NCBI RefSeq assembly: GCF_003255815.1
Contig: NC_037686.1
Coordinates: 59,592,370-59,656,369 of the forward strand
Direction: 5' to 3'
Length of the DNA: 64,000 nucleotides
Source of the DNA: Theropithecus gelada
Taxonomy: Eukaryota > Chordata > Mammalia > Primates > Cercopithecidae
Shown: piece by piece, positions 23,286 through 34,740 of the stretch
Position numbering within the stretch: the stretch's first letter is position 1
How the letters are laid out: each line of letters begins with the position of its first letter
Program-made: the position numbers and the translations under genes
The notes under the pieces: model-generated
Databases searched by the model: none
What the model was told of the DNA's origin: nothing
What the model saw: the letters and a program-made list of their open reading frames with translations, nothing else

Positions 23286-23774
23286 TATAATGAAGTACTA
23301 ATATTTTATTGTGTTATATATTGAAGCAAGGATATTTAAGTCCTTCTGAGAATAGATTCCCTGAGCACAGAAATTAGATAGTATTTACCATGCATAATCA
23401 TTATTTGTAAGTTAGCAATAAAGGGGTAAAAAAAAAAAACCTCAATATTTTACTTTAAAGTTTTAAAAGTAAATGAAGAAAGTTACTGGTGTCAGTTATA
23501 GAACTAGAAAATTTTTTTAAAAAATCAGTGTTTTGTGGGCAAAATACTAATTTTTAAAATGTATGAAGACATATAACTGAGCAAAATATAGAGAGTAAAT
23601 TTGAACCCAGGACATAGATTAGAATCTATGGCTCTATCTAAGAGTGTGGAGAGCTATCCTGAGGCAAAAGGAAATTTTTCACTGCTAGAGTAAAATAAAA
23701 GTAAGTTTTATTAGAAAGAAAACCAAGATACTATAGTTATATTGAAAACAAAGGAGAGAAAGTGCATCAGAACA

Positions 23775-23875
23775 AGAGGTGCCAAATAATCTTGCCCTCC
23801 ATCGTATCCTCAGAGCCTAACACAGTGCCTGGCTTAAGTTAGTATGGAAAATGTTGATATTGAATAAATAAATAT
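23775..23875 (+). mobile_element. L2 LINE, 3' terminus
   Basis: TCCTCAGAGCCTAACACAGT, GCCTGGCTTAAGTTAGTATG and TTGAATAAATAAATATAAG match the last bases of L2. Confidence 0.6.
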
Positions 23876-23989
23876 AAGCTACAGTAGTCCTGTATTCATG
23901 ATATCATCAAAGTATCAATTATAGTATTGCTGTCTGTGTATATTTTACGATCAAACTGGCATTTTGTTTGTTTATTTCTTCTTGAGGTA

Positions 23990-24470
23990 AATATCATTTG
24001 TTTCTTTGGGAATATTTTTCTCATTAGGTTTTTTCTTTGGGGACCCTTCCTGAAAAAGATTACTCTAATATGCAAGTTGTATTGCTTTATTTCACTCGAG
24101 GTGTACTCTCCTGTGGTATTTGTGATGCAGAGTTTAGAAAGGATTTTCAGGGAATAGGAAATAACTGTAAATGCTGCTTGGTTAACAGAGAGTGTTTCGC
24201 TTGCCATTTCATAAATTCAGAGTCAGCAGACTTTCCTTTGCCTGTCTCCTTTGACTCATCAATGTGGAATGAAATCTAATCAATCTGCAATCATGCTAAT
24301 CAATGTACTGTGCTACTTTCATTGCAGGAAAAAATAATATTGTTATAAACTCAGTTACATATTAGAGTAATGCAAAAATTGAAAGTGCTATTCCGTGTGA
24401 TATGTAAATGAAGCATTTTATAACCTGAGGCTTTACCATCAAAATTCCATTTAGATCCATCAATTTTCAT
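23990..24470. promoter_or_regulatory. Possible regulatory block (AP-1 and paired TAATCAAT sites)
   Basis: This repeat-free block carries a perfect AP-1 word TGACTCA (24252-24258) and two copies of CTAATCAAT 20 bp apart (24276-24284 and 24296-24304), about two helical turns. The word resembles PBX/HOX-type sites. Open frames on both strands overlap here, but none has a recognisable domain. Confidence 0.2.
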
Positions 24471-24864
24471 AAACAAATTAAAAGAACTTGTAACTCAAGA
24501 ATGAGAAACAATGAATTTAAAGTTACAACTTATTATTTATGTGAAATGTTACAAAATAGATTACTTGTAACAGCAATATATAAAAATACATGAGCATAGT
24601 GAAATCAAAAGCCTACATTCCTTCTGTACCACACTGAGATAAATATGATAGAAGACTGTTACGTCGAACTGACTGAACTTTTTAATAACCTAACCAATCA
24701 CTTTCCTCCTTCTGAATGGGGGAAACAATGCAACTTGTACTCTTCGGTCTCACAAGTTTCACTTCATTGATTATTCCTATTCTCTGACATAGATTATCAT
24801 CATTATTTCTCCCATCTTTTAGGGTTAATCATTCGTATCTTGTTATTACAAACTGAAGTACATT

Positions 24865-24999
24865 CTTTACATTCTCCATGTATTATCTTGGTAACAAAGG
24901 AAATAAAAAAGTAAGGACAATTGATCTCAGTTTTCTTTACATTCTCCACGTATTATCTTGGTAACAAATGAAATAAAAGATGAAGGGCAACTGAACTTT
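24865..24999 (+). repeat. Tandem duplication, 70-bp period
   Basis: Unit 1 (24865-24934) and unit 2 (24935-24999) both begin CTTTACATTCTCCA and share TATTATCTTGGTAACAAA and AAATAAAA. They differ at few positions in the first 55 bp. Confidence 0.85.
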
Positions 25000-25065
25000 C
25001 TCACTCAAGTACCTCCTACAATAAAGACCTATTATTCATATCAGAATGAGTTTCACTCTATGTGT

Positions 25066-25568
25066 ACATTGTGTCAGAGTTCTCCCCAAAAAACAGAACA
25101 AATAGAATATATATAGAGAGAAATATGAGAGGAAATTTATCATGGGGATTGGCTCTATGATTTTGGAGGCTCAGGGTGTACCACAATATGCCATCTGCAA
25201 GCTGGAGAAACAGGGAACCTTATAGGTTGAAACAGTGCAAGTCTGAAGGCCTCAGAAGCAGGAGGGCCAGTGCTGTAACTCTCTGTCCAAGGCCAAAGGC
25301 TGATGAGCTGGAGTTCTAATGTTCAAGGGCAGGAGAAAATAGGAGAGAGAGAGGAATTTGCCTTCTGCTTTTTTGTTCTACCCAAACCCTCAGCTGATTG
25401 GATAGTGCCTGCCCACACTGGATGAAGACATATCTTTCTACTCACTTCTCTGATTCAAATGCCAATCTCCTCCATAAACATCCTCACAGGCATGCACTGA
25501 AATTATGCAATAATCCAGCTTTCAGGGTATTCCTAATTCAATAAAGTTCACACTTGATTTAAGTATCA
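25066..25568 (-). mobile_element. MaLR-like LTR (same family as 27589-28224)
   Basis: GTCAGAGTTCTCCCCAAAAA, CAAATAGAATATATATAGAG, CATCTGCAAGCTGGAGAAAC, TTTTTGTTCTACCC, CAGCTGATTGGATAG, GATTCAAATGCCAATCTCCT and CATCCTCACAGGCATGC are in the order of the reverse of a widespread primate LTR. That LTR reads TGTGATGGTTAATTTTATGT at its 5' end. The exact subfamily name is uncertain. Confidence 0.75.
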
Positions 25569-25584
25569 CGTACACATACACACG

Positions 25585-25668
25585 TCTCTTTCACTCTCTC
25601 TCTCTCTCTATATATATGTATAGATATAGACAGGTATGTGTATGTATGCATACATAGATAGATACACA
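25585..25668. repeat. (CT)n/(TA)n compound microsatellite
   Basis: A CT run passes into TATATA and GATA/TATG words. Confidence 0.9.
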
Positions 25669-25758
25669 ATTTCTACATTGCCTTGCCTTATCTAAATACT
25701 AATTTTTCTCTTTCGTATTGAATCACTGTCCCAGAAGAACAGTTATTCCTATATTGGA

Positions 25759-26115
25759 CGTATTAGTCCATTTTCAAGCTGCTGATAAAGTCATATCCGA
25801 GACTGAGAAGAAAAAGGGGTTTAATTGTACTTACAGTTTCACATGGCTGGGGAGGCCTCAGAATCATGAGAGAAGGTGAAGGCACTGCTTACATGGCAGC
25901 AGCAAGAGAAAATGAGGAAAAAGCAAAAGCGGAAGCCCCCCATGATAAACCCATCAGATCTTGTGAGACTTATTCACTATTAAGAGAATAGCATGAGAAA
26001 GACCAGCCCCTATGATTCAATTACCTCCCCCTTGGGTCCCTCCCACAACATGTGGGAATTCTGGGAGATACAATTCAAGTTGAGATTCGGATGGGGACAC
26101 AGACAAACCACGCTA
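25759..26115 (-). mobile_element. THE1/MST-type solo LTR
   Basis: TATTAGTCCATTTTCAAGCT, AAAGGGGTTTAATTG, GGGGAGGCCTCAGAATCATG, CCCATCAGATCTTGTGAGAC, TATGATTCAATTACCTCCCC and GGGGACACAGACAAACC are diagnostic of a minus-strand THE1/MST LTR. I found no clean target duplication. An A18 tract follows at 26141-26158. Confidence 0.9.
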
Positions 26116-26158
26116 TTCCACTACTGTCTTCAAATATCCTTAAAAAAAAAAAAAAAAA

Positions 26159-27588
26159 AGCTTATGTTTCCAATTCACAGTTTCTACTAGGCATTCCCAA
26201 TTGTGTGCATAGTTTTGTGTCAAGACTCTGCAGTTGCAGTGTGTGCAGATTGAATCATGGAAGTTTTACATGTCAATGAACATCCACTCCCTCCTCTTTT
26301 CCAGAGCAGTGGAGGTGAGGAAGCAGCTCCATAGAAGTATGTTCAATGTATAGCTCCATTGGACACACAGAAAATAATGACAGACTCAGAATGGGCATTT
26401 GGTCTCATTGTTTAGTTATTTCTCCCATTTTGATTTTATTTCATCAGAAAATTTACTAGAAAGCATTATAGTTCATAGCTCTATGTTAATAAACACACTT
26501 TGGTGAAAGGTAAAATATTTATACAATTTTTCAAATATTGCACAATAAATAAAGTGGGAAATCAACATTTTATTCATGACCATTGTGTCATATCAAAATA
26601 TTCATATTGATAACGCAATATTATATCTGCGATTACAGTTAGTGGTAGTTTAGTAGAAGAAGAGGAGATGATAGATAGGATAGGTAACTCTTTTTTTTTC
26701 ACCTATTTCTAGCTGCCCAAATTGGCTACAAATGCATACAAAGACACTGTCGATGGATAGAGAGACAAGCAATCATTGGGGAGAATGAATACTTGATGAA
26801 CAGTGCCAACCCATACTGATGAACACAACTATGACCTTTAAATTTTCTTGCAAAAAGGTTGACAGAGATAGTGTCTTCAAAAGAGTACATTTAATATAAA
26901 CCTATAATGATGTAATAATGCGTAGGCGTCAGCCTGGGAAAAAGCGTGCTATGGAAAGAGCATAGCTGTGCGAATGTTCTAAAGGAAGGATTAATTTGCA
27001 GAATTCCCCAAACAAAGAGAAGGTTAATACTGTAATTGATAGAGCAAGTTATTCATGTAACACAGAGCCTGAGAGGAAGCTAGAGACCAGCTAGTTCACG
27101 CAGAGCCCTGCAGGTAATTCTTGTCCTATGAAATTTTTTTCTAAGGAAAATGGAAAATCTTCCTCAGTCATTTTAATTGACAAACTGAATATATGTTTTA
27201 AGGAAATCTATGTTCCCGATTTTTAGAAAATGCATTGCAGCAGCAAGAGTCACACAGGAAAACTAGGTCAGATGCACACACACAATGTCCAGTAAACGGG
27301 TGATGACAAATTGAATCCAGGTGTTGTTAGAAGAAATAAAATCAGAGGGAATTAGGCAAGAATTAAAATGATATGGGCAGATCTGGGTGATGACATTGAT
27401 ATGGTTCCAAGGGAGAGATTTAAAAAGATCAAATGTCTTTGGAATTCACAACTGGAAATACTAAAGCATATACTTCTCAACTTGATTCAGTTTTGTTTAT
27501 TTTACGTATTTTCTCTATCCCTGAACTGCCTTTTCTACCATTCTCAATATGGAATGTCACATTCCTCTGACCTTTTACCCTTACTTTC
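26159..27588. other. Unassigned stretch
   Basis: I recognise no exon or repeat. A 120-codon frame (27368-27730) runs across the start of the next LTR, so it is not a gene. Confidence 0.4.
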
Positions 27589-27851
27589 TGTGATGGTTAA
27601 TTTTATGTGTCAGCTCATCTTGGCAATGGTCTCAACATTTCAGTGGGCCTATATCAGGTGTCCAGATGTTTGGTTTAACATTATCCTGGGTGTATCTGTG
27701 AAGTTGTTTCTGGATGAGATTCACATCTGACTTGGTAGACTGAGTAAAGCAGACTGCTTATCAAGATGTGGGTGGGCTTCTTCCAATCTCTTGAAGTCCT
27801 GAATAGACAACAGGCCGAGTAAGAGAATTTGCTGCCTCTGCCTGGCTGGGT

Positions 27852-27939
27852 GAAAAATCACCCAATTACTCACAACTAATTTTCTCATGGGAGTGACTTA
27901 TGGATTATGTAAAGCTTAATTGCTTATTTTTAAGTAAAA
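27852..27939 (+). repeat. Local direct duplication, copy A, inside LTR
   Basis: The segment GAAAAATCACCCAATTACTC.. through TTATTTTTAAGTAAAA is not part of the LTR around it. It recurs at 29466-29554 at about 78% identity. Confidence 0.75.
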
Positions 27940-28124
27940 CCTGAGACATTACCCTTCTCCTGCTTTCTAGATTCAGACTTGGACTGGAATGACATCATCA
28001 GCTCTCCTGAGTATCTCGTTTGCCAACTAGAGATCCTGGGACATCACAGACTCTATAACTGTGCTAGACAATTACTTACTATCTATCTGTCTATCTACCT
28101 GTCTGCAATCTACCTATTATTTTA

Positions 28125-28157
28125 CACTTGGTCTCAGCCAAAAGGCAGAGAAACGAT
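28125..28157 (-). pseudogene. RNU2 pseudogene: U2 snRNA retropseudogene, 3' truncated (nt 1-33)
   Basis: Read on the minus strand, these 33 bp match the first 33 nt of U2 snRNA with four differences, starting exactly at U2 nucleotide 1 (ATCGTTTCTCTGCCTTTTGG against ATCGCTTCTCGGCCTTTTGG). They are bounded by perfect 11-bp direct repeats CTATTATTTTA at 28114-28124 and 28158-28168, as expected of a target-site duplication. There is no poly(A). Truncated snRNA pseudogenes with direct repeats are a known class, thought to come from self-primed or abortive reverse transcription. It is too short to encode a functional snRNA: the Sm site and later stems are missing. Confidence 0.85.
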
Positions 28158-28432
28158 CTATTATTTTATATCATTATTATTGGTATCTTATTGGTTCTGC
28201 TCCTCTGGAGAAGCTAGAATAAAATATTTACTAGGTAACATCTATTTTTTTGTTTTAAAATTTGCTCTTTGGTGATTACTAAGACTTTTTATCAGTAAGG
28301 GGCTTAGTAGAATTCTAGAACTAGAACTCTTAGGTATGTTCTTATGGAGAACAAGATCTTTACTTATCCAGGTAAATTACTTATTTCAACTCCAACTAAG
28401 GTAACCATTTTAGCCCATGAATTATTGCTTTC

Positions 28433-29045
28433 TTAAATAAACTTTTTATTGGAGTAAAACGTACCTAAAGCAATGTGCACAAATTATCATGTATCATTCA
28501 ATAAGTTATCAGAAACATAACTCATTTAACTGCAGCCCAGGTTAGGACATGGTGTATTTTTATCACTCCACTATCCATTTGTTCTTAACCAATCACTACT
28601 CTCCCCTAACAATATCGATTATCCTGACTTCTAAGTCTATATAATTTTTGCCTGTTTCTAAGCTATCCATGAATCAATGTATATTGCCTATTATTTTGAT
28701 ACTAGTTTATTTCGTCCAATACCATATTTGTGAAACATGTCTACTTTTTTTTTCATACTGATAGTAGTCCTAGTATTTTAAAACAAGTTTATTGGGATAT
28801 AATAAATTTTGGCATAAGTATACACCCCAGAAAACCATAACCACAGTCAAAATAATAATGAAGATGTACATCATCCTCCCAAATTCCTTTCTGTCCTTTA
28901 TTCTTCCTTCTCATTTCTCACAACTCCTGATCCACATTTTCAGGGAACTAACAATCACCTTTATGTTACTCCTTATATTGTAACTATTAATCACCATGTG
29001 TTTCAGTTTATAACTTTATCATAGTTTATAAAAATTCTCCCATAT
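28433..29045 (-). mobile_element. Old L1 LINE fragments (L1M-like), two successive pieces
   Basis: Two stretches (28433-28760 and 28785-28985) each begin with a TTTATTGGAGTAAAA/TTTATTGGGATATAAT start. Each then has an ACCCCAGAAAACCATAACCACAGTC-like or CACTCCACTATCC stretch, as in the reverse of an ancient L1 3' region. The subfamily is unclear. Confidence 0.5.
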
Positions 29046-29084
29046 ATGTAATTCTGGACACAACCTTGTCACATGGGCGTGATT

Positions 29085-29235
29085 GAGAATAATGAGAGTT
29101 AAAACTGAGGTTTAGAGGGGTTAAGCTGTTTACTTAGGGTAGATCTCATATTAAATAGCAGTTAGCCATAAGTATTAAATTTCACCCTAATTTGGATGCT
29201 ATGATTCCAAATTCTTAGCTTTTACTACATAATAC
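29085..29235 (-). mobile_element. MIR SINE
   Basis: AAACTGAGGTTTAGAGGGGT, TAAGCTGTTTACTTAGGGTA and ATGATTCCAAATTCTTAGCT are the reverse of the MIR core and its 5' half. Confidence 0.7.
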
Positions 29236-29465
29236 AATTTTCATACTGAACAGTAAATTTTCTCTAGTCAAACTTTTAGAATTTCATCATCATAGTAAAG
29301 CACTTATTTCTGCTATTACCAATATTTGCATACTTTAAAAGTTTAGCATTCTTAAAACAAAATTGTCCCACTGCCAATAGTCTTCACACATTCTAATGAA
29401 TATAGCTGACATTTAGGAAGCCATAATTAGTCAAAATCATAGCTTACCACTTACTTCATTATTGA

Positions 29466-29554
29466 GAAAAATCACCCAGTCATTTATGACTCAATTTTCT
29501 AACACGAATGACTTATGGATGATGTAAAACTTGACTGATTATTTTTAAATAATA
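29466..29554 (+). repeat. Local direct duplication, copy B
   Basis: This is the partner of 27852-27939, sharing GAAAAATCACCCA, ATTTTCT, TGACTTATGGAT and TTATTTTTAA in the same order. It lies in DNA with no repeat I know and is likely the source. Confidence 0.75.
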
Positions 29555-31203
29555 GAAAATGAAGGGAAAAATAGAAAGGGTAAGACATGATACACTTATT
29601 CATATGCTAACTATAATGAAGTTAGTTTTCACACATTCTCTCTGCCATTTAAATGGTGATTGTCTATAAATACTTGTTATGCACTTGAACCTATAGCAGA
29701 GTGTGACATCATTCAATAAAATATTCAGTGTGATGCTTTGAGGTCTTCAGAGGAACATGAAATAGTTCCCAAACTGCACATTACATGTAGTTTTCCATTA
29801 CACACTGCACAAAATGTCCTTGACATTCAAGAGTGTACTATCATATTTTAGTCTACTTCACTCTAGGGTGTATTTGAAAATACCCTCCATTTGCCTTTAA
29901 TAATAATGACTTGTCACATGGAATCCAGCTCTCAGATAATCTAACATAATATGTATTTGGTGGTTTTATTAACTGTCAAATGAAACCCAATAGTCGTCAG
30001 AAACATTTCCCCCTTCTGTCATGCAATTGTTCTCAGCATGTTTCATTTCTGACCATTAACGTAAAAGGTTAATAAACTCAACTACTTGATGTTATTAATA
30101 TTCAATATGCATGGCAAGTGAATCATTTTGCAAGCTTTTGATTTTTAAAGATGCTGGGCCATTAATGTTACTATTTTGTGGGCTTGTAAAATTATACCAT
30201 GCAGCATACATGCCATAATTTGAATACTAAAAGGTTTGTGAAGAATTCTTGCTACATTACACTCTACTCACCTTTATTGAAATATGGACTCTTTGGAATG
30301 TAAAATCTCTCTCTCTCCCTTCTGAATATTTTATTTTCACTTGTTCTTATTCCTTATTAATAAATAGCTATATTTAATCAATTTTTTTTAAATTTCTGGC
30401 TTTATTGCATCTCTGATTAATACAAATCAGTTCCAGATTTTATCTAAGAATAATTTAATGGTCAATATCTATTGTTATATAGATTATTGGTTAAATATGT
30501 TTAAGTGAGCCTTCTAGTTGTAAAATGTGTTTCAAATGTAAAAGGAATTTGAACCAAGTTTCAGACATAATTCACAGATTGTTACTCAGAATCATTAAAG
30601 GGGTGTAGGGTTATGAAAATGATGAAGTACGAATAGGAGTTTGAAGACTTGAGCTTTGTCTTCAATATGTACTTTAATTCAGTTTTCTTTTTCTTAGTTT
30701 GCCTGTCTCTCAGATACCTTTTTCCCTTGAAATTGAAATCAATTTCCTACCGTGTGTTTTATTTTCAAATAAATAGCTAACAATAAAAAGCAATAACAAA
30801 AGATACATTAACTAAATCAATCTTATTGAAACAATCAGAACTGAACAAAACATTTAAAGTTGTTAAAATAGTCATTGAAATTTATGTTGGCATATTGAAA
30901 CCGTTATTATGTAAGAAAAATGTCTTCGACACAATTGACAGATGAAAGGAAGAAAAACATTCAAAAATGTAGCATTCTCCTTTTTCTAGGTATCTATAAT
31001 CAACCACCAAAGGAAACCAAATATAAGTGTTAAGGATTTAGAGGATAACAAGAATTAGATATTCTCGTTCCTAAAATAATCTTGAAATAAAGTAATCCTA
31101 GGAGTAAGTAGTATCATCGAGAGGTTATTTTTCAAGTACATAAAAACATAACCACGTATGCGCATATACATATGCTCACAAATACACAATAGAAATACAC
31201 ACA
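29555..31203. other. Unassigned stretch, possibly conserved non-coding
   Basis: The DNA is free of recognisable repeats over about 1.6 kb. The part around 29880-30240 has many homeodomain-type words (TTAATGT, GGCCATTAATG, ATGCAATTG). I see no gene. Confidence 0.3.
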
Positions 31204-31537
31204 GCGCCAGACATGGTGACTCACACCTATAATCCCAGCACTTTGGGAGGCCAAGGCAGGCAGATCACTTGAGGCCAGGAGTTTGAGACCAGCATGATCA
31301 ACCATGGAGAAGCACTGTCTTTACTAAAAATAACAAAAATTAGCCGGGTATGGTGGCGCAAACCTGTCATCCCAGCTACTTGGTAAGCTGAGGCATGAGA
31401 ATCGCTTGAATCCGGGAGGCAGAGGTTGCAGTGAGCCAAGACTGCACCACTACACTCTAGACTGGGTGACAGAGTGAGGTTCTATTTCCAAAAAACTAAA
31501 ACTAAATAAATAAATAAATGAATAAAATTAAAAAGAA
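31204..31537 (+). mobile_element. Alu (AluS-like)
   Basis: This is a full dimeric Alu with an AAAT-rich tail. The flanking words GAAATACACACA (before) and GAAATATACACAG (after) are the target-site duplication, slightly diverged. Confidence 0.95.
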
Positions 31538-31551
31538 AGAAATATACACAG

Positions 31552-33219
31552 AAAGTGCTTATTTTTTTTTCTGTTGTAATTTACAAGTATAGAGAATTTT
31601 AAGCGTATTGTGAATATACTATTAAAATATACTTACCAATATTATCAATAAGACATTGGCCTAGCTCCAGAGTGCTAAGCTGCTGCCTTAGAAAAATTTG
31701 ACTCTGATTTTCACATTGTATCTGAAAGTAAAAATCAAAGATATTACTAGAGTCTTTTCCTCAGGAAGATGGGATGAAATTGATGATAGAGCATAATTTT
31801 TGGTGCTAAAAATACTTGTGTAGGTCCTTGAGTGAGCAAGAGATCTGTTGGAATCTTTTAAAATACAGCTGCAGCTTTACAGAGAGGTACTCGATAAAGA
31901 GAAATACATATAATGATTTTTGAGAAATTGAAGACATCTCAAATAGCCCTTGATATAGAGAATAATCTTTTATTTCTGTTCAAAGAAAGAAATTCTCTAG
32001 CTCTAGTATTTTACAAAGTATAATTTAAGGAGAATTTTGCACGTTGAAATACCAACATTTGTATGGATTTGTATTATAATAAATAAAAATATAAGAGAAA
32101 AAGCAAATCAGACTTGCATTTTAATAAAGATTTTGTACTCTGAGAACTAGATGGCAGAAAATGAGAATAATTTAAAATTTTTAATTAAGCTTTGTTATAA
32201 CAAAGGGAACAAACTGATTTGGTTTTCTTAGATCCACATGGGACAAAGATTAAGACATCCCACCAACACCGAGCTGGTGATAACTGAAAATCCGGACCTA
32301 AACCAGTACAGAGTCATTTTACAGCCAACTGACTATAAGGTTCCTTGATAAAATAGACAGCAGAACTTGACTGGAAGCAAATGCAAACAGTTAAAATTCC
32401 AGGATGGAATGATCAGGAAGCATGTATTACTCCAAGTCTCAGCTCACTACTGTAATCAAGGCTACAAAATATTTTCTCTGGTTTCCAAAAGTAGGTAGAC
32501 AATTTTTCTTTCTAACTCCCATAAAATCTTATCCATCATTCAAGACTCTTATGAAAACATGTATTAATTGTTAGTTTGGACTCTATAAGGCTTAATTACA
32601 TAAGAGGAAGTCTGCTTATAAAATAATCTTTAACAAATTGTTCTTAAGAATCTATAAATTATTTGTGTAATTTAACTGAAATAAGTGAAAAATTTCTTTC
32701 AGCTTTGACTTTTAACTTGCATAGAGTTGATCGTGTTAACATTGAATTCAAGTAAAGATAGTTCTAACATTGCAGCGATTGTATATAATTTAAATATATA
32801 ATAGAACATTTTAACTTTGCCTTGCTTCAACCCTGCATAAAAATTTAAACTCCAAGTGGATGTCAACATTTTTTTTCCTCCAGCTATGCAAAGTGTTAGA
32901 AGTAAAAAGGTGATGCTAGCTAACATTTGTAAAACAAATATACATTTCAGTGACTGTCAATAAAGTAATGGAAAAGTGTCTCTATCCTCAGCTATGTGTA
33001 GCCCCCTTTAGAAAAAGTGTAACATATTTGATTAAAAAAATTATAAAAAGTTTAAATAATTCTAAACCAGAGAGTAAATACTAATCATTCATAAACTTAA
33101 ACTTTGTCAGCGATTTTGACTGCAATTAGGCTTTGAACTGATAAAGACTGTCAGCTCATGAAAAACATACCATTCCTTTGTATCTTTCTGTCTGGCTCAG
33201 AAATAAATGCTTGATTTAA
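31552..33219. other. Unassigned AT-rich stretch
   Basis: I see no gene. The last 50 bp (33170-33219) weakly resemble an L2 end. Confidence 0.4.
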
Positions 33220-33232
33220 AATAAATATTTCA

Positions 33233-33514
33233 GGCCTGGCACGGTGACTCACACCTGCAATATCAGTACTTTGGGAGCCCATGGCGGGCCTGAGGTCAGG
33301 AGTTTGAGACCAGCCTGGCCAATGTGGCGAAACCCCATCTCTACTAAAAAATAAAAATAAAAATTAGCCAGGCATGGTGGCATGCACCTATAATTACAGC
33401 TACTTGGGAGGTTGAGGCAGGAGAATTGCCTGAACCTGGGAGGCAGAGGTTGCAGTCAGCAGAGATCGCACCACTGCACTCCAACCTGGGCAACAGAGCG
33501 AGATTCCATCTCAA

Positions 33515-33544
<30 letters not shown>
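33233..33544 (+). mobile_element. Alu (AluS-like) with (AAT)n tail
   Basis: This is a full Alu with a small deletion in the left monomer. It is bounded by perfect 13-bp repeats AATAAATATTTCA at 33220-33232 and 33545-33557. Its tail has expanded into a trinucleotide microsatellite (about 33514-33550). Confidence 0.95.
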
Positions 33545-33552
<8 letters not shown>

Positions 33553-33557
33553 TTTCA

Positions 33558-34539
33558 TATTGATAAATATGTTATTTATATCATAGATGCTTTGGTAAAT
33601 AGGCTAATAAAAGGAGACTGAAGTGCAAATATATTTGTGCTGCATTTGTGTGCACACTAATGTGAGAGAGCAGGGGTTCAAGTCGAGATATTTCGGAGTT
33701 CCATTTCTGCAATTATAATATTCATATTATACTCTACTGTTATCAATATATTTGTAATAACAATATTTCTAATAATAAATAATTATTTACAGATCTCAAA
33801 AAAGGTCTTATTCTTTTTTACAAAATATGAGACACAAATATTGAAATTAAGGCTACTCTTTGTCTACATGCATGATTTCTCTTTCAGGTTGACTATCTGG
33901 AGAGCATATCACTGCTTTATGGATGGTGTGAGATAACCCTTAAAAGAGAAGCCAAATTGGAGAAATCTGGGAAGAGGTATTGAAAAGTTGTAACTTTTAT
34001 AGGTTGATTGAGATCTGGAAATTGGTGCAACCACTGAAAATATATTAATTTAAATGGTTAGTCTGTTTTAGGATTTTCGATTCAGGCTTTCTGTTACAGA
34101 GATATTCATGCTGTAGATACTGACATGAGTCAGAATGGTGACATTTACAGAGGCAGTTTTCTATTGGAGCTGTCGTTTTCAGCCCAAATTTTTCCTAAAT
34201 TGGTTTTCGATTGTTTCAGCTGGAATGACTAGAGGCTCTGTCTCCATGGGGGACAGGTGCATGCACCTGCCTGGATTTCTGCTGTGGCTGATTCACATTT
34301 GGGCAATAGTGAAAATATTGCAGAAGTTGTATGCAGAGAAGCTGTTGCTGTAATCAGATATAAGAGATGCAAGAATCTGACAGGTAAGCCCCAGCACACA
34401 AACCATTTTTTGCTGCACTCCAGAAAAGAATCAGAAAATTATGATGATGATTCAGCATTCATGCTTAGGTGTTTAGAATTAAATTTTAATTTAGTTATCT
34501 TATTCTTTGGTGAAGGTTTTTAATTTCAAAGCTATTATT
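33558..34539. other. Unassigned, contains a splice-like exon frame
   Basis: No repeat is recognised. The interval 34220-34383 is framed by an acceptor-like TTTTCGATTGTTTCAG and a donor-like ACAG/GTAAGC. Open frames run through it, but no protein domain is recognisable. Confidence 0.3.
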
Positions 34540-34740
34540 TGTTAATTCATAGAAAGCTTTTATTGTGTTAGAGCCCGAAAATAAATAAAACCAAAACATA
34601 ACATATTGCCTCTGCCGTTAAACACTTAGAGATTAGTGAAAAAGAAAACACAAGTAAATAAATAATTGCAATATACTCTCGTAAGTCCAATAAGACATAT
34701 TGCCCTAAACAGAGCAATATGAGAGTCCAGAAAATGAAAA
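34540..34740 (+). mobile_element. L2-like LINE fragment
   Basis: AACATATTGCCTCTGCCGTT, AAACACTTAGAGATTAGTG and ACACAAGTAAATAAATAATT fit an L2 phrase (stock words about counts and intact ends). Confidence 0.5.

Larger units (their letters stand above)
27589..28224 (+). mobile_element. MaLR-like LTR with two insertions
   Basis: The LTR starts TGTGATGGTTAATTTTATGT and continues TTAACATTATCCTGGGTGTA, GGTAGACTGAGTAAAGCAGA, GATGTGGGTGGGCTTCTTCC and CTCCTGCTTTCTAGATTCAG. It ends near TATTGGTTCTGCTCCTCTGG. Two foreign pieces interrupt it: an 88-bp segment copied from or to a nearby site (27852-27939) and a U2 snRNA fragment (28125-28157). Confidence 0.8.

Noticed and set aside
24865..24999. Possible CRISPR-like array (regular repeats)
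   Set aside because: There are only two long, adjacent copies without spacers, in a vertebrate genome.
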